Part shown: piece by piece, positions 8,449-17,500 of the stretch
Numbering within the stretch: the first letter of the stretch is position 1
Layout: every line of letters starts with the position of its first letter
DNA from: Chloroflexota bacterium
GTDB lineage: Bacteria; Chloroflexota; Dehalococcoidia; Tepidiformales; Tepidiformaceae
Assembly (NCBI GenBank): GCA_026702615.1
Contig: JAPPBY010000019.1
Coordinates: 1 to 64,000, forward strand
Reading direction: 5' to 3'
Length of the DNA stretch: 64,000 bases
Position numbers and translations under genes: made by a program
The notes under the pieces: generated by a model
The model's input: the letters and a program-made list of their open reading frames with translations, nothing else
What the model was told of the DNA's origin: nothing
Database searches by the model: none

Positions 8449-8849
8449 CACTCGTCGTTGACGCCTCGGCGCTCATCGCTGCCATCGCCGAACAGGACGC
8501 CGTGGGACTCTGGGCGGAGGAAGCCCTAGAGGGCGAGCGGCTTGCCGGACCCGCCCTGCTCCTTGCTGAAGGCAGCAACATCCTCCGCCGCCTGGAACAC
8601 CGTGGTGACCTGTCACGCACCGACGCTACCGATGCACACCGCAGCCTCATGAGAAACCGAGTCTCGCTCCTCCCCTTCCCGCCGTTCGCCGACCGGGTCT
8701 GGGAACTCCGTGAAAATCTGACCAGCTACGACGCCTGGTATGTGGCGATCGCCGAAGCGCTGGACTGCCCGCTCGTGACTCTTGACCTCAGACTGAGTCG
8801 GGCCCCGGGGCCGACCTGCGCCTTCGTTACTCCGCCCGGCGAGGCATAG
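8445..8849 (+). CDS. vapC: VapC-like PIN-domain ribonuclease toxin
   Basis: A 134-residue PIN-domain endoribonuclease, the toxin partner of the preceding antitoxin. Conserved acidic residues are visible: Asp6 in LVVDASALI, a glutamate in LLLAEGSNIL, an aspartate in SYDAWYVAIAEAL and one in LVTLDLRLS. These coordinate Mg2+ or Mn2+ for RNA cleavage. GTG at 8445 overlaps the TGA of vapB by the four bases GTGA. The target RNA is not predictable from the sequence; VapC toxins commonly cut tRNA or the sarcin-ricin loop. Confidence 0.88.
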   Translation: MTLVVDASALIAAIAEQDAVGLWAEEALEGERLAGPALLLAEGSNILRRLEHRGDLSRTDATDAHRSLMRNRVSLLPFPPFADRVWELRENLTSYDAWYVAIAEALDCPLVTLDLRLSRAPGPTCAFVTPPGEA

Positions 8850-8899
8850 GAACCTCCCTACTCCCGCTCCCACGTGGAGAGATAGCCGGCGCGGGGCGT

Positions 8900-9757
8900 C
8901 TAGGCGGTGTCGCCCAGGAACCGGCGGAGGGCGCGGGCGGTTGCCTCGGGCTGTTCGACCCACGGGTCGTGGCCGGCCCCTTCGATGGTCAGGTGGCGGG
9001 CGTTCGGGATGAGCTCAGCGACCTGGGCGCGAGCCCAGCGTGGGCGCGGGTCCGCCTCGCCATCGAGTACGAGCGTTGGCGCCGCGATGCGAGCCATCTG
9101 GGCGGGCAGGGCGCCGCTGTCTTCGAGGCCGTTCATCTCGGCGTTGAGGGCAGCGTTGAGGTCGTAGTTGACAGGGAATCGGTCGTAGCGAGGCAGTTGC
9201 TCGAAGCGCGTCGCGTCGTAGTACTCGGTGGCTTCGAACAGGGTGGCACGCGCAGCGTTGATGCGGTCGAGCTCCGCACCAGTCGCTACGGTGCGTTCTT
9301 CCTCCAGACGGCGCAGGCGGTCGCGTGCGGCGGGCTGGAGCTTGGCCTCGCGGGCGCGGCGATAGTCGTTATGCCAGGCGGGGTCGATGCCCGTGCCCGA
9401 GATGTACACCAGCCGCTCGGTCCGTTCGGGGTAGCGGACTGCGTACAGAAGAGCGAGAGTGGCGCCCCAGGAGTGGCCGACGACCGTCCACGCCTCATGA
9501 CGCCAGTGCACGCGGAGGGCGTCGAGGTCGGCAAGGAAGGCTGCGATGTCGAAGGGTCCACGATCTTCCGACCGGCCACAGCCGCGCTGGTCGTAGCGGT
9601 ACACAGTGGCGAGGTCGTCGATCATGGCCGCGACGGGTTCCAGGTAGTCGTAGATCCCGGGTCCACCGTGACACAGCACGACAGGAGGCCCAGCGCCCTG
9701 GGTCGCAGTCCAGAGAGCAGCACCGTTTGCGGTCACGAGCTCCTCGAAGGCGGTCAC
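8900..9757 (-). CDS. Alpha/beta hydrolase, proline iminopeptidase-like
   Basis: A 285-residue alpha/beta hydrolase. It shows the oxyanion-hole motif HGGPG (residues 30-34), the nucleophile elbow GHSWG with Ser96, the acid in LDGEADPRP (Asp236) and the catalytic histidine in GAGHDPW (His263). The HGGPG/GHSWG pair is typical of prolyl iminopeptidases (family S33), but esterases and epoxide-hydrolase relatives can share it, so the substrate is uncertain. It is the last of four minus-strand genes in this stretch, about 30 bases downstream of the methyltransferase gene. No signal peptide is present, so it is cytoplasmic. Confidence 0.82.
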   Translation of the reverse strand: MTAFEELVTANGAALWTATQGAGPPVVLCHGGPGIYDYLEPVAAMIDDLATVYRYDQRGCGRSEDRGPFDIAAFLADLDALRVHWRHEAWTVVGHSWGATLALLYAVRYPERTERLVYISGTGIDPAWHNDYRRAREAKLQPAARDRLRRLEEERTVATGAELDRINAARATLFEATEYYDATRFEQLPRYDRFPVNYDLNAALNAEMNGLEDSGALPAQMARIAAPTLVLDGEADPRPRWARAQVAELIPNARHLTIEGAGHDPWVEQPEATARALRRFLGDTA

Positions 9758-9788
9758 GTTGCCCTGACCCTTCCAGGGACGGGCACCC

Positions 9789-10532
9789 CTATGCCCGCTC
9801 GTAGATCGAGACGTGGCCGGTGCTGGCAGCGGTGAAAGGGTTGCGGCGCCAGTCGGCCCAGCGGGAGCGGAGGCGCATGCCGGCGAGCCGGGCCATCAGG
9901 TCGAGCTCGGAGGGCCAGGCGTAGCGGATTTCGACGGGATACATCTCGACGCCTTCGGGTGTTATGTAGATATGGGATGAGGCGACCGTCTGGGTGGTGG
10001 GGTCGTGGCGGTCGAGGTCGATGGAGACGAGGTCGTGCTCGACGATGCCCGTGGAGACGCGCTGATCCCGGTCGAAGCGGGTCATGTCGGGCACGAACGC
10101 CTCGATGAGGAAGGCCCCATCGTCGGTGAGGTGCTCCGCGACGCTTCGGAAGCAGTTGACCTGCGCTTCCTGCGAGGGGAGGGCGAAGAGGGTGTTGAAG
10201 ACGACGTAGATGAGGGAGTAGCGCCCCTCGACCTCCGGCTGCTCGAAGTCGCCAAACGTGACGGGGATGCCTTCGCCTCCCGGCTTCTCGCGCATTTTCG
10301 CGACCATCGCCTCGGAGGCGTCGAGGCCGTGGACTTCGACGCCGCGCTGAGCGAGGGGCAGGGCAATGCGGCCGGTGCCGATCCCGAGCTCGAGCGCGCG
10401 TCCTCCGCCCGCGAGGTCCGCAAGCACATCGACCATGGGGTCGACAACTTCGGGCGTGCTGAGATGCGCGTGGACTTCGTCGTAGATTCCGGCGAAGCGG
10501 TCGCCGTAGGTTGAAGCGTCGACGTTGGCCAT
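9789..10532 (-). CDS. SAM-dependent class I methyltransferase
   Basis: A 247-residue methyltransferase with motif I at residues 46-54 (ALELGIGTG) and the acidic end of strand 2 in VHGLDASEAM, both contacting S-adenosylmethionine. The middle region (LIYVVFNTLFALPSQEAQ) is characteristic of a Methyltransf_25-like family. The acceptor cannot be deduced. A -10-like TACAGT lies on the same strand around 10566-10571, about 35 bases upstream of the ATG. Neighbours are a hydrolase and a HAD phosphatase, without a clear shared pathway. Confidence 0.82.
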   Translation of the reverse strand: MANVDASTYGDRFAGIYDEVHAHLSTPEVVDPMVDVLADLAGGGRALELGIGTGRIALPLAQRGVEVHGLDASEAMVAKMREKPGGEGIPVTFGDFEQPEVEGRYSLIYVVFNTLFALPSQEAQVNCFRSVAEHLTDDGAFLIEAFVPDMTRFDRDQRVSTGIVEHDLVSIDLDRHDPTTQTVASSHIYITPEGVEMYPVEIRYAWPSELDLMARLAGMRLRSRWADWRRNPFTAASTGHVSIYERA

Positions 10533-10616
10533 GGCGCGTCTCTCGTGGGCAGGAGCCCTGCTAACGACTGTAGCGCGACCTTCTCCTACGCGACGGGGCG
10601 GCGATTCCGCGCAGGC

Positions 10617-11336
10617 TCAGGCGAGCAGGTCCGATAGCGTGGCGATGATCCTGTCGGGCCGGACCGGGCTTCCGTCAGGCAGGCCGGCCCCGTCCGGGTC
10701 GACCCAGATCGCGTGGACACCGACCTGTTGGGCGCCGAGGATGTCCGCCTCCAGGTTGTCGCCAACCATCCAGGCATCCTCCGGCTCGACGCCGAGGGCT
10801 GCGAGGGCGTTCCGGAAGGCGCGCTCGTCGGGCTTCCCGACCCCGAACTCCCCTTCGATCTGGATGTGGTCGAAGTAGCTTTCGAGCGCGAATCGCTCGA
10901 TCTTGCCGCGCTGCGTCGGGCCGTCACCATTGCTGAGCAGGGCGAGGCGGATGCCCGCTTCCTTCAGGCATCCGAGGGTCTCCAAAGCGCCCGGGAAGGG
11001 CCGTATCGCCTCGTCGCGAAGGGCGGTGAAGCGGTCGGCCATGACTTCGGCCGCGGGGGAGTAGGGCAGGTCGAGGCGGCCGAGGGCCCGCCGCACGATC
11101 TCTCGACGTGTCCCGGTCATGTTGAGGCGGGCTCGACGGGAGCGGCCGGGGTCGCCCCAGATCCAGTCGCGCGCCTCGAGGATCGCCTCGTGGAGGGCTT
11201 CCGGAGACGCGGCGCCAAGGCGGCCGGCGAACTCGCGGCAGACGCCGATCCAGGCTTCGTCGGGGTTCCGGTGGGCATCGAGGATGGTGTCGTCGAGATC
11301 GACGAGGAGTGCCCGGGGAAGGTTCACGTCACCCAC
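10617..11336 (-). CDS. HAD-superfamily phosphatase (YjjG-like)
   Basis: A 239-residue haloacid dehalogenase-like hydrolase. Motif I is LVDLDDTIL with nucleophile Asp13 and general acid Asp15, motif II ALLSNGDG near 133-139, motif III Lys168, and motif IV MVGDNLEADILGA with Asp193. The helical cap between motifs I and II suits small phosphorylated substrates such as nucleotides or sugar phosphates. The start given is a GTG only four bases from the fumC stop; another GTG three codons in (11327) follows a GAGGTGGG ribosome site and may be the real start. It is likely cotranscribed with fumC. Confidence 0.8.
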   Translation of the reverse strand: MGDVNLPRALLVDLDDTILDAHRNPDEAWIGVCREFAGRLGAASPEALHEAILEARDWIWGDPGRSRRARLNMTGTRREIVRRALGRLDLPYSPAAEVMADRFTALRDEAIRPFPGALETLGCLKEAGIRLALLSNGDGPTQRGKIERFALESYFDHIQIEGEFGVGKPDERAFRNALAALGVEPEDAWMVGDNLEADILGAQQVGVHAIWVDPDGAGLPDGSPVRPDRIIATLSDLLA

Positions 11337-11340
11337 CTCA

Positions 11341-12729
11341 TCAGGGGCGGGTCATGTCCTCGGGTCGGACCCACTCGGCGAACTGCTCCTCGGTCAGGAG
11401 GCCGAGCGCGAGGCCGGCCTCGAGCAGCGTGCTGTTGTCGGCGTGGGCCTTCTTGGCGATTGCGGCGGCGTTGTCGTAGCCGATGTGCGGGTTGAGCGCG
11501 GTGACGAGCATCAGGGACGAGCGCATGAGCTCGTCGATGCGGGACAGGTTGGGCTCGGCGCCGGCGATGCAGTTGTCGGTGAAGGAGACGGCAGCGTCGC
11601 CGAGCAGCCGGATGCTCTGCAGGTTGTTGAAGGCGATGACCGGCTTGAAGACGTTGAGCTCGAAGTGGCCGGTGGCTCCGGCGACGGACACTGAGACGGC
11701 GTTCCCCATGACCTGCGCGCAGACCATGGTCATGGCCTCGGACTGCGTCGGGTTGACCTTGCCGGGCATGATCGAGGAGCCGGGCTCGTTCGCGGGGAGC
11801 TGCAGCTCGCCGAGGCCGGCGCGGGGGCCGGAGCCGAGCATGCGGACGTCGTTCGCGATCTTCATGAGGGACACAGCGATGGTGTTGAGGGCGCCGGCCA
11901 GCTCGACCTGGGCGTCGTGGGCGGCGAGAGCTTCGAACTTGTTGGGGGCGGTCACGAACGGGAGGCCGGTAAAGCGGGCGATCTCCTCCGCGACCCGTCT
12001 GGCGTACTGGGGGTGGGAGTTGATGCCGGTCCCCACGGCCGTGCCGCCGAGGGCGAGCTCGTAGAGGCGCGGGAGGACCTGCTCGGCGCGTTCGATACCG
12101 TAGGAGACCTGCTGCACGTAGCCGCTGAACTCCTGCCCGAGCGTAAGCGGAACCGCGTCCATGAAGTGGGTGCGGCCGATCTTGACGATCTCGGACCACT
12201 CGTCGGCTTTGGCCTGGAGGGCATCGCGCAGGTGCTGGAGGCCGGGGACGAGGTGATGCACGGTCTGCTCGGCGGTGGCGACCGCCATGGCTCCGGGGAA
12301 GACATCGTTCGAGGACTGCGACATGTTGACGTGGTCGTTGGGGTGGACGGGCGACTTGGAGCCGATCTCCCCGCCGAGGAGCTCGATGGCCCGGTTCGAG
12401 ATGACCTCGTTGGCGTTCATGTTCGATTGCGTGCCCGACCCGGTCTGCCAGACCACGAGGGGGAAGTGATCGTCGAGGTCGCCGTCGATGACCTGCTGGG
12501 CGGCGGTGCGAATGGCGCCGGCGAGCTCGGCATCAAGCTTGCCCAGCTCCTGGTTGGCGGTCGCGGAGGCGTGCTTCACGATCCCGAGGGCCCGGAGGAG
12601 GGGCCGGGGCATGCGTTCGCCGCCGATGCGGAAGTTCTGCAGGGAGCGCTGGGTCTGGGCGCCCCAGTAGCGATCGGCGGGAACCTCGACGGTTCCCATC
12701 GTGTCGGACTCGATGCGGATGTCGGTCAC
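11341..12729 (-). CDS. fumC: Class II fumarate hydratase
   Basis: Interconverts fumarate and L-malate in the TCA cycle; the class II enzyme is a homotetramer without an iron-sulfur cluster. The 462-residue protein carries the superfamily signature [11 protein letters not shown] near residues 315-326, the [12 protein letters not shown] substrate region and [14 protein letters not shown] near residue 100. Length and order match FumC rather than the related aspartase or argininosuccinate lyase. The start is GTG with a GAGGAG ribosome site about eight bases before it. It heads a minus-strand group with a HAD phosphatase. Confidence 0.93.
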   Translation of the reverse strand: MTDIRIESDTMGTVEVPADRYWGAQTQRSLQNFRIGGERMPRPLLRALGIVKHASATANQELGKLDAELAGAIRTAAQQVIDGDLDDHFPLVVWQTGSGTQSNMNANEVISNRAIELLGGEIGSKSPVHPNDHVNMSQSSNDVFPGAMAVATAEQTVHHLVPGLQHLRDALQAKADEWSEIVKIGRTHFMDAVPLTLGQEFSGYVQQVSYGIERAEQVLPRLYELALGGTAVGTGINSHPQYARRVAEEIARFTGLPFVTAPNKFEALAAHDAQVELAGALNTIAVSLMKIANDVRMLGSGPRAGLGELQLPANEPGSSIMPGKVNPTQSEAMTMVCAQVMGNAVSVSVAGATGHFELNVFKPVIAFNNLQSIRLLGDAAVSFTDNCIAGAEPNLSRIDELMRSSLMLVTALNPHIGYDNAAAIAKKAHADNSTLLEAGLALGLLTEEQFAEWVRPEDMTRP

Positions 12730-12792
12730 TTCGGACTCCTCAGGCTTGTCTGGTCATGATGGGGCGCTTCGGCCACCCGCGCTCTTCGGCTG

Positions 12793-12798
12793 TAGTCT
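12793..12798 (+). promoter_or_regulatory. -10 box before the ABC transporter operon
   Basis: TAGTCT lies seven bases before a GTG that opens a 14-codon ORF. This is the same spacing as at the other probable leaderless genes here. Confidence 0.4.
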
Positions 12799-12805
12799 GT
12801 CAGGG

Positions 12806-12850
12806 GTGTCGCACTTCAGCGTGAACGTGCTCGGGGGAGAGCACAAGTGA
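12806..12850 (+). CDS. Possible 14-residue leader peptide of the ABC operon
   Basis: A short ORF that starts with GTG seven bases after a -10-like TAGTCT and ends in TGA at 12848-12850, overlapping the GTG start of the first permease as GTGA. The peptide would read MSHFSVNVLGGEHK. It covers the GGGGGAGA ribosome site of the permease, so ribosomes translating it could affect or feed permease initiation. It is too short for codon statistics; the support is purely its position. Confidence 0.35.
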   Translation: MSHFSVNVLGGEHK

Positions 12851-13629
12851 TCGAGTGGGGCTACGTGCACGCCTTCGTGGGGTCGTACACGAAGGGGCTG
12901 CGCGAGGGCCGGGATTTCGACGCGTTCCTGATGGGATTGGCCACGGGCGTGCCGACGGCGGCGGTGGTGGCGTGGGTGGCGAACTCCCGCGGCGACGAGG
13001 CGATCTTCACCTACCTGTGCGTGGGGGTGGTGCTGTTCGGGGTGTGGAACGGGGCGGCCTTCCGGACGGGGTTCTCGCTGCAGACGGAGTTCTTCCTGGG
13101 GACCCTCGGACCGAGCCTGCTGACGCGCGCGCCGCTGTTCGTAATCCTCGCGGGGCGGGTCGCCTCCGACCTGACGCTGGGGCTGGTGGCGGCGGTCGGG
13201 GGCGTCCTCACGATCGCGGCGATCGCGGACGTACCGCTCCAGGTCGCGAACGCGCCGCTGTTCGCCCTCTCGGCGGTGTTCGGGTACGTCACGCTGCTGT
13301 GCCTGGGGCTGCTGCTCTCGCCGCTGATGGTGCTCTCGCGGGAGCGGAGCGGGTTCACGAATGCGGTGCGCCCCTTCGCCGCGGTCATCAGCGGGTTCAC
13401 GTTCGCGGCCCCGGTGCTTCCCATAGGACTGGAGGTATTCACCTGGTTCTGGCCGACGGCCTGGGCGATGCGGGCGGTTGACGGCTCGATCCGCGGGGCT
13501 CCCTCGGGGGAGATCGCCGGCCAGCTGGCCCTGGGCGTGCTGCTGATGGTCGTGTTCTTCGGCTTCGCCCAGGCGCTGTTGCGGGTGGTCGAACGCAAGG
13601 TACGAGTCTCGGGAGACCTGGCGTTGTGA
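12847..13629 (+). CDS. ABC-2 type transporter permease (first subunit)
   Basis: A 260-residue membrane protein with about six hydrophobic segments, of the ABC-2 permease type used for export of drugs, lipids or polysaccharides. GTG at 12847 follows GGGGGAGA. It overlaps the next permease gene as GTGA, indicating translational coupling. The two permeases are unlike in sequence and would form a heterodimer with the ATPase encoded third. No substrate can be assigned. Confidence 0.8.
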   Translation: MIEWGYVHAFVGSYTKGLREGRDFDAFLMGLATGVPTAAVVAWVANSRGDEAIFTYLCVGVVLFGVWNGAAFRTGFSLQTEFFLGTLGPSLLTRAPLFVILAGRVASDLTLGLVAAVGGVLTIAAIADVPLQVANAPLFALSAVFGYVTLLCLGLLLSPLMVLSRERSGFTNAVRPFAAVISGFTFAAPVLPIGLEVFTWFWPTAWAMRAVDGSIRGAPSGEIAGQLALGVLLMVVFFGFAQALLRVVERKVRVSGDLAL

Positions 13630-14429
13630 TGATGCTGACCACCGTTCGCCGCTTCGCCCTGCAGTCGTACCTGTCGTACCGGGGACTCTTCCTGTGGCTC
13701 ACACCCGTGAGCTACGTGTCGAACGTCGTCCTGCGGCCGGTGCTCGCGGTGATGATGTTCGGGTTCCTCGCGCAGTACGCCATCGACGAGGAGACGGCCC
13801 GCGTCTATGCGGTAGGGCTGGCTGGGTACTCGGTGGGACGCATCATCGCCGGTGGCGTGATGCAGTCGCTCTATCGCGATGCCGCTTTCGGGACGCTGGC
13901 AGCCGTCTACGCCTCACCCGTGAACCGGGGGATGCTCTACTTCAGCCGCTGCATCCTGCACGTGCCCAACGCCATCCTCGTGGCGGCAAGCGTGCTCGTG
14001 TCGGGGGCGGTGTTCCTGAATCTCGGGTTCGCGGAGGTCGACTGGGGCGGATTGGTAGCGGCGTTCGCCGTGATGACGTTCTCGACGATGCTGTTCTCGC
14101 TGTTCGTGGCCACGCTCATCCTGCTCTCGGGGACGGGATGGGCGAACTGGATCATCATCCTCGACGGGCTGCTCCTGAGCCTGACCGGGATCATCATCCC
14201 GACGGCGGAGCTGCCGCCAGTGCTGTTCGAGCTCGGGCAGATGCTGCCGGTGACGCACGGGCTCGACGGGCTACGGGAGGCCTTCGCGGGCGGGCCCAGC
14301 TCGGGCTACTGGCCCGACCTCGCGCGGGAAGCGATTCTTGGGCTGGGGTACGGCGTGGTGGGGCTGCTGCTCTTCCGGCTGGCCGAAGTGCAGGCGAAGC
14401 GGCGCGGCGTGCTGGCGCGGGCGGGTTAG
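13626..14429 (+). CDS. ABC-2 type transporter permease (second subunit)
   Basis: A 267-residue ABC-2 permease with about six membrane segments. The C-terminal part contains LTGIIIPTAELPPVLFELGQMLPVTHGLDGLREAF in family-typical form: a hydrophobic stretch, then a P-V-T-H-x-L-D-x-L-R motif. The gene starts with GTG inside the stop of the first permease and is followed nine bases on by the ATPase gene. It would span the cytoplasmic membrane together with its partner. Confidence 0.82.
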   Translation: MMMLTTVRRFALQSYLSYRGLFLWLTPVSYVSNVVLRPVLAVMMFGFLAQYAIDEETARVYAVGLAGYSVGRIIAGGVMQSLYRDAAFGTLAAVYASPVNRGMLYFSRCILHVPNAILVAASVLVSGAVFLNLGFAEVDWGGLVAAFAVMTFSTMLFSLFVATLILLSGTGWANWIIILDGLLLSLTGIIIPTAELPPVLFELGQMLPVTHGLDGLREAFAGGPSSGYWPDLAREAILGLGYGVVGLLLFRLAEVQAKRRGVLARAG

Positions 14430-14438
14430 GAGCGGGCG

Positions 14439-15422
14439 ATGACGGGCGGCTATGCAATCGAGTGCGAGGGTCTGCGGCGCGTGTTTCGCTCGCGACGGCT
14501 GACAGGCCAGGTGGAGGAGGTGGTGGCGCTGGACTCGCTCAGCCTGCAGGTGCAGCCGGGCGAGGTGTACGGCGTGCTGGGACCGAACGGGGCGGGCAAG
14601 ACGACCGCCATCCGCATCTTCTCGACGCTCCTCATCCCCACAGCGGGCTCCGCCCACGTGATGGGGCACGACGTGGTGAAGGCGGCGGGGGACGTGCGAC
14701 GGCGCATCGGGCTCATCCTCGGCGGTGAACGCGGGCTCTACGAGCGCCTTACGGGGCGGCAGAACCTCCAGTACTTCGCCTCGCTCTACCTGATGAGCCC
14801 CCGGCGGGGCGCGGAACGGGCGGATGCGGCGCTGGAGGAGGTGGGGCTGACGCACGCGGCCGATCGCAAGGTCGAGCAGTACTCGCGGGGGATGCGGCAG
14901 CGGCTCCACGTCGCGAGAGGGTTGCTACCGGACCCTGACGTCATCTTCATGGACGAGCCCACGATCGGGCTGGACCCGGAAGCGGCGCAGGACTTCCGGC
15001 GGCTCGTGCCAGAACTGCGGGAGCGGGGCAAGACGGTGCTGCTCACGACGCACTACATGCTGGAGGCGGACGTCCTCTGCGAGCGCATCGCCGTGATCGA
15101 CCACGGGAGGCTCGTCGCGCTCGACACGCCGGAGGGACTGAAGCGGCGGTTCGGCCAGGGACAGGTGACCGAGGCGACGCTGCGAGCGGCAACCCCGGAA
15201 CTGGCGGACCGGCTGCGTGCCCTGCGGGGCGTCACGGCGGTCGAGTCCGACATGGAGGGGGCGGCGCAGCGCGTGAAGGTCTACGCCGATGCGGGGCGGG
15301 ACATCGCCTCCGGCCTCCGGAACCTGGCGGGGACGGACGCGATCCAGAGCATCGTGACGCGCGAGCCGTCTCTGGAGGAGGCGTACCTGAGCCTCATCCG
15401 GGAGAGCAGCGCCGGCGAGTAG
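14439..15422 (+). CDS. ABC transporter ATP-binding protein
   Basis: The 327-residue ATPase of the three-gene exporter. Walker A is GPNGAGKTT (about 48-56), the signature YSRGMRQRLHVARGL near 148, Walker B VIFMDEPTIGLDPE near 168, and the H-loop in LLTTHYMLEAD. The C-terminal 80 residues form the extra domain seen in DrrA/CcmA-like daunorubicin- and lipid-type exporters. Its position after two ABC-2 permeases supports an efflux or lipid-export role. A GGAGCGGGCG ribosome site precedes ATG. Confidence 0.9.
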   Translation: MTGGYAIECEGLRRVFRSRRLTGQVEEVVALDSLSLQVQPGEVYGVLGPNGAGKTTAIRIFSTLLIPTAGSAHVMGHDVVKAAGDVRRRIGLILGGERGLYERLTGRQNLQYFASLYLMSPRRGAERADAALEEVGLTHAADRKVEQYSRGMRQRLHVARGLLPDPDVIFMDEPTIGLDPEAAQDFRRLVPELRERGKTVLLTTHYMLEADVLCERIAVIDHGRLVALDTPEGLKRRFGQGQVTEATLRAATPELADRLRALRGVTAVESDMEGAAQRVKVYADAGRDIASGLRNLAGTDAIQSIVTREPSLEEAYLSLIRESSAGE

Positions 15423-15433
15423 ACGGGCGGCGG

Positions 15434-16090
15434 CTAGGTCGCCTCGACGACGCCAACGGGACAGCCGACGCCAGTGCCGCCGATACCGCAGTAGCCGAAG
15501 GGGTTCTTGGCGAGGTACTGCTGGTGGTAATCCTCGGCGTAGTAGAACTCGGGAGCGTCGAGAATCTCGGTGGTGATGGGGCCGTAGCCGGCGGCGGTGA
15601 GCGCCTGCTGATAGCGGTCGCGACTCTGCTCGGCGGCCTCGCGCTGGGCCTCGTCGTACACGTAGATGCCGGAGCGGTACTGCGTGCCGACGTCGTTGCC
15701 CTGACGCATGCCCTGGGTGGGGTCGTGGCCCTCCCAGAAGGCGCGCAGCAGGTCGGCGTAGCTAATCTGCGACGGGTCGAAGACGACGAGGACGACTTCG
15801 TTGTGGCCGGTGAGGGCGCTGCAGACCTCGTGGTAGGTAGGGTTGGGCGTGTGCCCGGCGGCGTAGCCGACGGCGGTGCTGTAGACGCCCGGGAGCTCCC
15901 AGAAGATGCGCTCCGCGCCCCAGAAGCAGCCCAGCCCGAAGACTGCGCGCTCGGTGCCCTCGGGAAACGGCCCCTCGAGGGGGCTGCCGTGGACGTAGTG
16001 CTGCGGGGGAACGGGCATGCGCTCGGAGCGGCCCGGCAGGGCCTCCTCCGCGGTGGAAATCTCGTGCTTCTTGCCGAAGAGCCAGGCCAT
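15434..16090 (-). CDS. msrA: Peptide methionine sulfoxide reductase A
   Basis: Reduces methionine-S-sulfoxide in proteins and free methionine, using thioredoxin. The 218-residue protein has the catalytic GCFWGAE motif with Cys55 and resolving cysteines near the C-terminus (Cys201 and Cys210). The [20 protein letters not shown] region matches the family. An in-frame extension to base 16171 adds only a disordered sequence, so the ATG at 16090, preceded by GAGAGGCG, is chosen. It faces the ABC transporter operon, with 11 bases between their stops. Confidence 0.92.
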   Translation of the reverse strand: MAWLFGKKHEISTAEEALPGRSERMPVPPQHYVHGSPLEGPFPEGTERAVFGLGCFWGAERIFWELPGVYSTAVGYAAGHTPNPTYHEVCSALTGHNEVVLVVFDPSQISYADLLRAFWEGHDPTQGMRQGNDVGTQYRSGIYVYDEAQREAAEQSRDRYQQALTAAGYGPITTEILDAPEFYYAEDYHQQYLAKNPFGYCGIGGTGVGCPVGVVEAT

Positions 16091-16304
16091 GGCTGCGCCT
16101 CTCGATCTGTGTGTGTTGCGGGTGGGCGGCCCGGGACGCCTCGACGGTACGGGCTGCGGTTCGCCATCCATGATACGGGGTGCGCTGTCGCTGCCTGGTC
16201 AGGTGGCTTAACCGGATGGCGCCCACATTGTGGGCTCGGTGACGGGAGTGACCGGCCAGATCAGTACACTGGCCCGGACCAGTTGCGCTGCTAAGAGGTG
16301 CGCC

Positions 16305-17486
16305 TTGCCCAAGTTCGCCGTTCGCCTGCTTGCCCTCTTTCGACGGATCTCCCTGCTGCTCTGGAAGCTGCGGGGCAAGACAGAAGGCGATGTGACCGCG
16401 CAACGCGTGACCCACGGTGACTCATGGGGCGACTTCTGTGACACGTTGAAGGCCGCCGGGGCGGCGCTGCAGTTCCCCGGCGCGCCCCGGGACGCGTTCA
16501 GCCAGGCAGAGGGCTACCGGTATCTGAGCCGCATCACGCGGGCGGGCTTGATGGCGTTCATCGAACACTCCGACCCGAAGGCGCCGGTGCTTCACCGCGT
16601 CGTGAACGAAGACACGAAGTTGGGCGCCGACAACCCCGACAACTTCTATCAGACGGCCGCGCTGCATGGCGACTACGAATACAAGATCACCGGGCGGCGA
16701 AACACGATCGCCTACCTGAGCCTTGGCACGCAGTCCGGAAACTACGGCCAGGGACGGGGTCTGCCGCCCACGGGCCACATCGAGTCCGACCAGATCGAGA
16801 TGGATGCCGACGGCTCTTTCGAGCTGATCCTGAGCGGCCGTCCCCAGGAAGGGAACTGGCTCCCGATGACGCCGGACACCCGGACCCTGGTCGTGCGGCA
16901 GACGTACCGGGACCGGGAGACGGAAGTACCGGCCGACCTCCACATCGAGCGCATCAACTGCCCGGAAGACGAGCGCAGGCCCTCGCCGTTCACGGCCAGC
17001 CAGCTCGACGAGGGCCTGCAGCAGGCGGGCGCGCTGGTGGCGGGCGCGCCCCTGCTCTTCGCCAAGTGGGCACGCGACTTCCAGCAGCACAGCAACGAGC
17101 TGCCCCAGTTCGATCCCGACCGATCACTCGCGGCGGGAGGCGACCCCAACATCGCCTACTACCACAGCCACTGGGCCGTGGCGGAGGACGAGGCGCTCGT
17201 GATCGAGGTGATGCCGCCTGAGTGCGAGTACTGGAATTTCCAGCTGAACAACTACTGGATGGAGTCGCTGGACTACCGCCACCACCGCATCCACACGAAC
17301 AAGCATCTCGCCAGCTACGAGGCTGACGGTTCCATTCGGCTGGTGGTGGCGCACACGGATCCCGGCCACCCCAACTGGCTCGAGACCACGGGACACACGT
17401 CGGGGACCATGTGCTTCCGCTGGGTGCAGGCGGAGGAGCACCCCCAACCCCAGACGCGGCTGGTCAAGCTGAGCAGCCTGCGCTAG
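16305..17486 (+). CDS. DUF1214-domain protein
   Basis: A 393-residue protein whose C-terminal half resembles DUF1214: the stretch ALVIEVMPPECEYWNFQL, the YRHHRIHTNKHLASYEADGS region and the end PNWLETTGHTSGTMCFRW are typical. Function is not established for this family, which often pairs with DUF1254 and often sits near lipid or steroid genes; no DUF1254 is present here. TTG at 16305 follows AAGAGGTG, a good ribosome site, and a -10-like TACACT lies at 16265-16270. It is the first gene of an operon with a sulfotransferase 14 bases downstream and then an SDR. Confidence 0.72.
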   Translation: MPKFAVRLLALFRRISLLLWKLRGKTEGDVTAQRVTHGDSWGDFCDTLKAAGAALQFPGAPRDAFSQAEGYRYLSRITRAGLMAFIEHSDPKAPVLHRVVNEDTKLGADNPDNFYQTAALHGDYEYKITGRRNTIAYLSLGTQSGNYGQGRGLPPTGHIESDQIEMDADGSFELILSGRPQEGNWLPMTPDTRTLVVRQTYRDRETEVPADLHIERINCPEDERRPSPFTASQLDEGLQQAGALVAGAPLLFAKWARDFQQHSNELPQFDPDRSLAAGGDPNIAYYHSHWAVAEDEALVIEVMPPECEYWNFQLNNYWMESLDYRHHRIHTNKHLASYEADGSIRLVVAHTDPGHPNWLETTGHTSGTMCFRWVQAEEHPQPQTRLVKLSSLR

Positions 17487-17500
17487 CCGGACACACCGAC

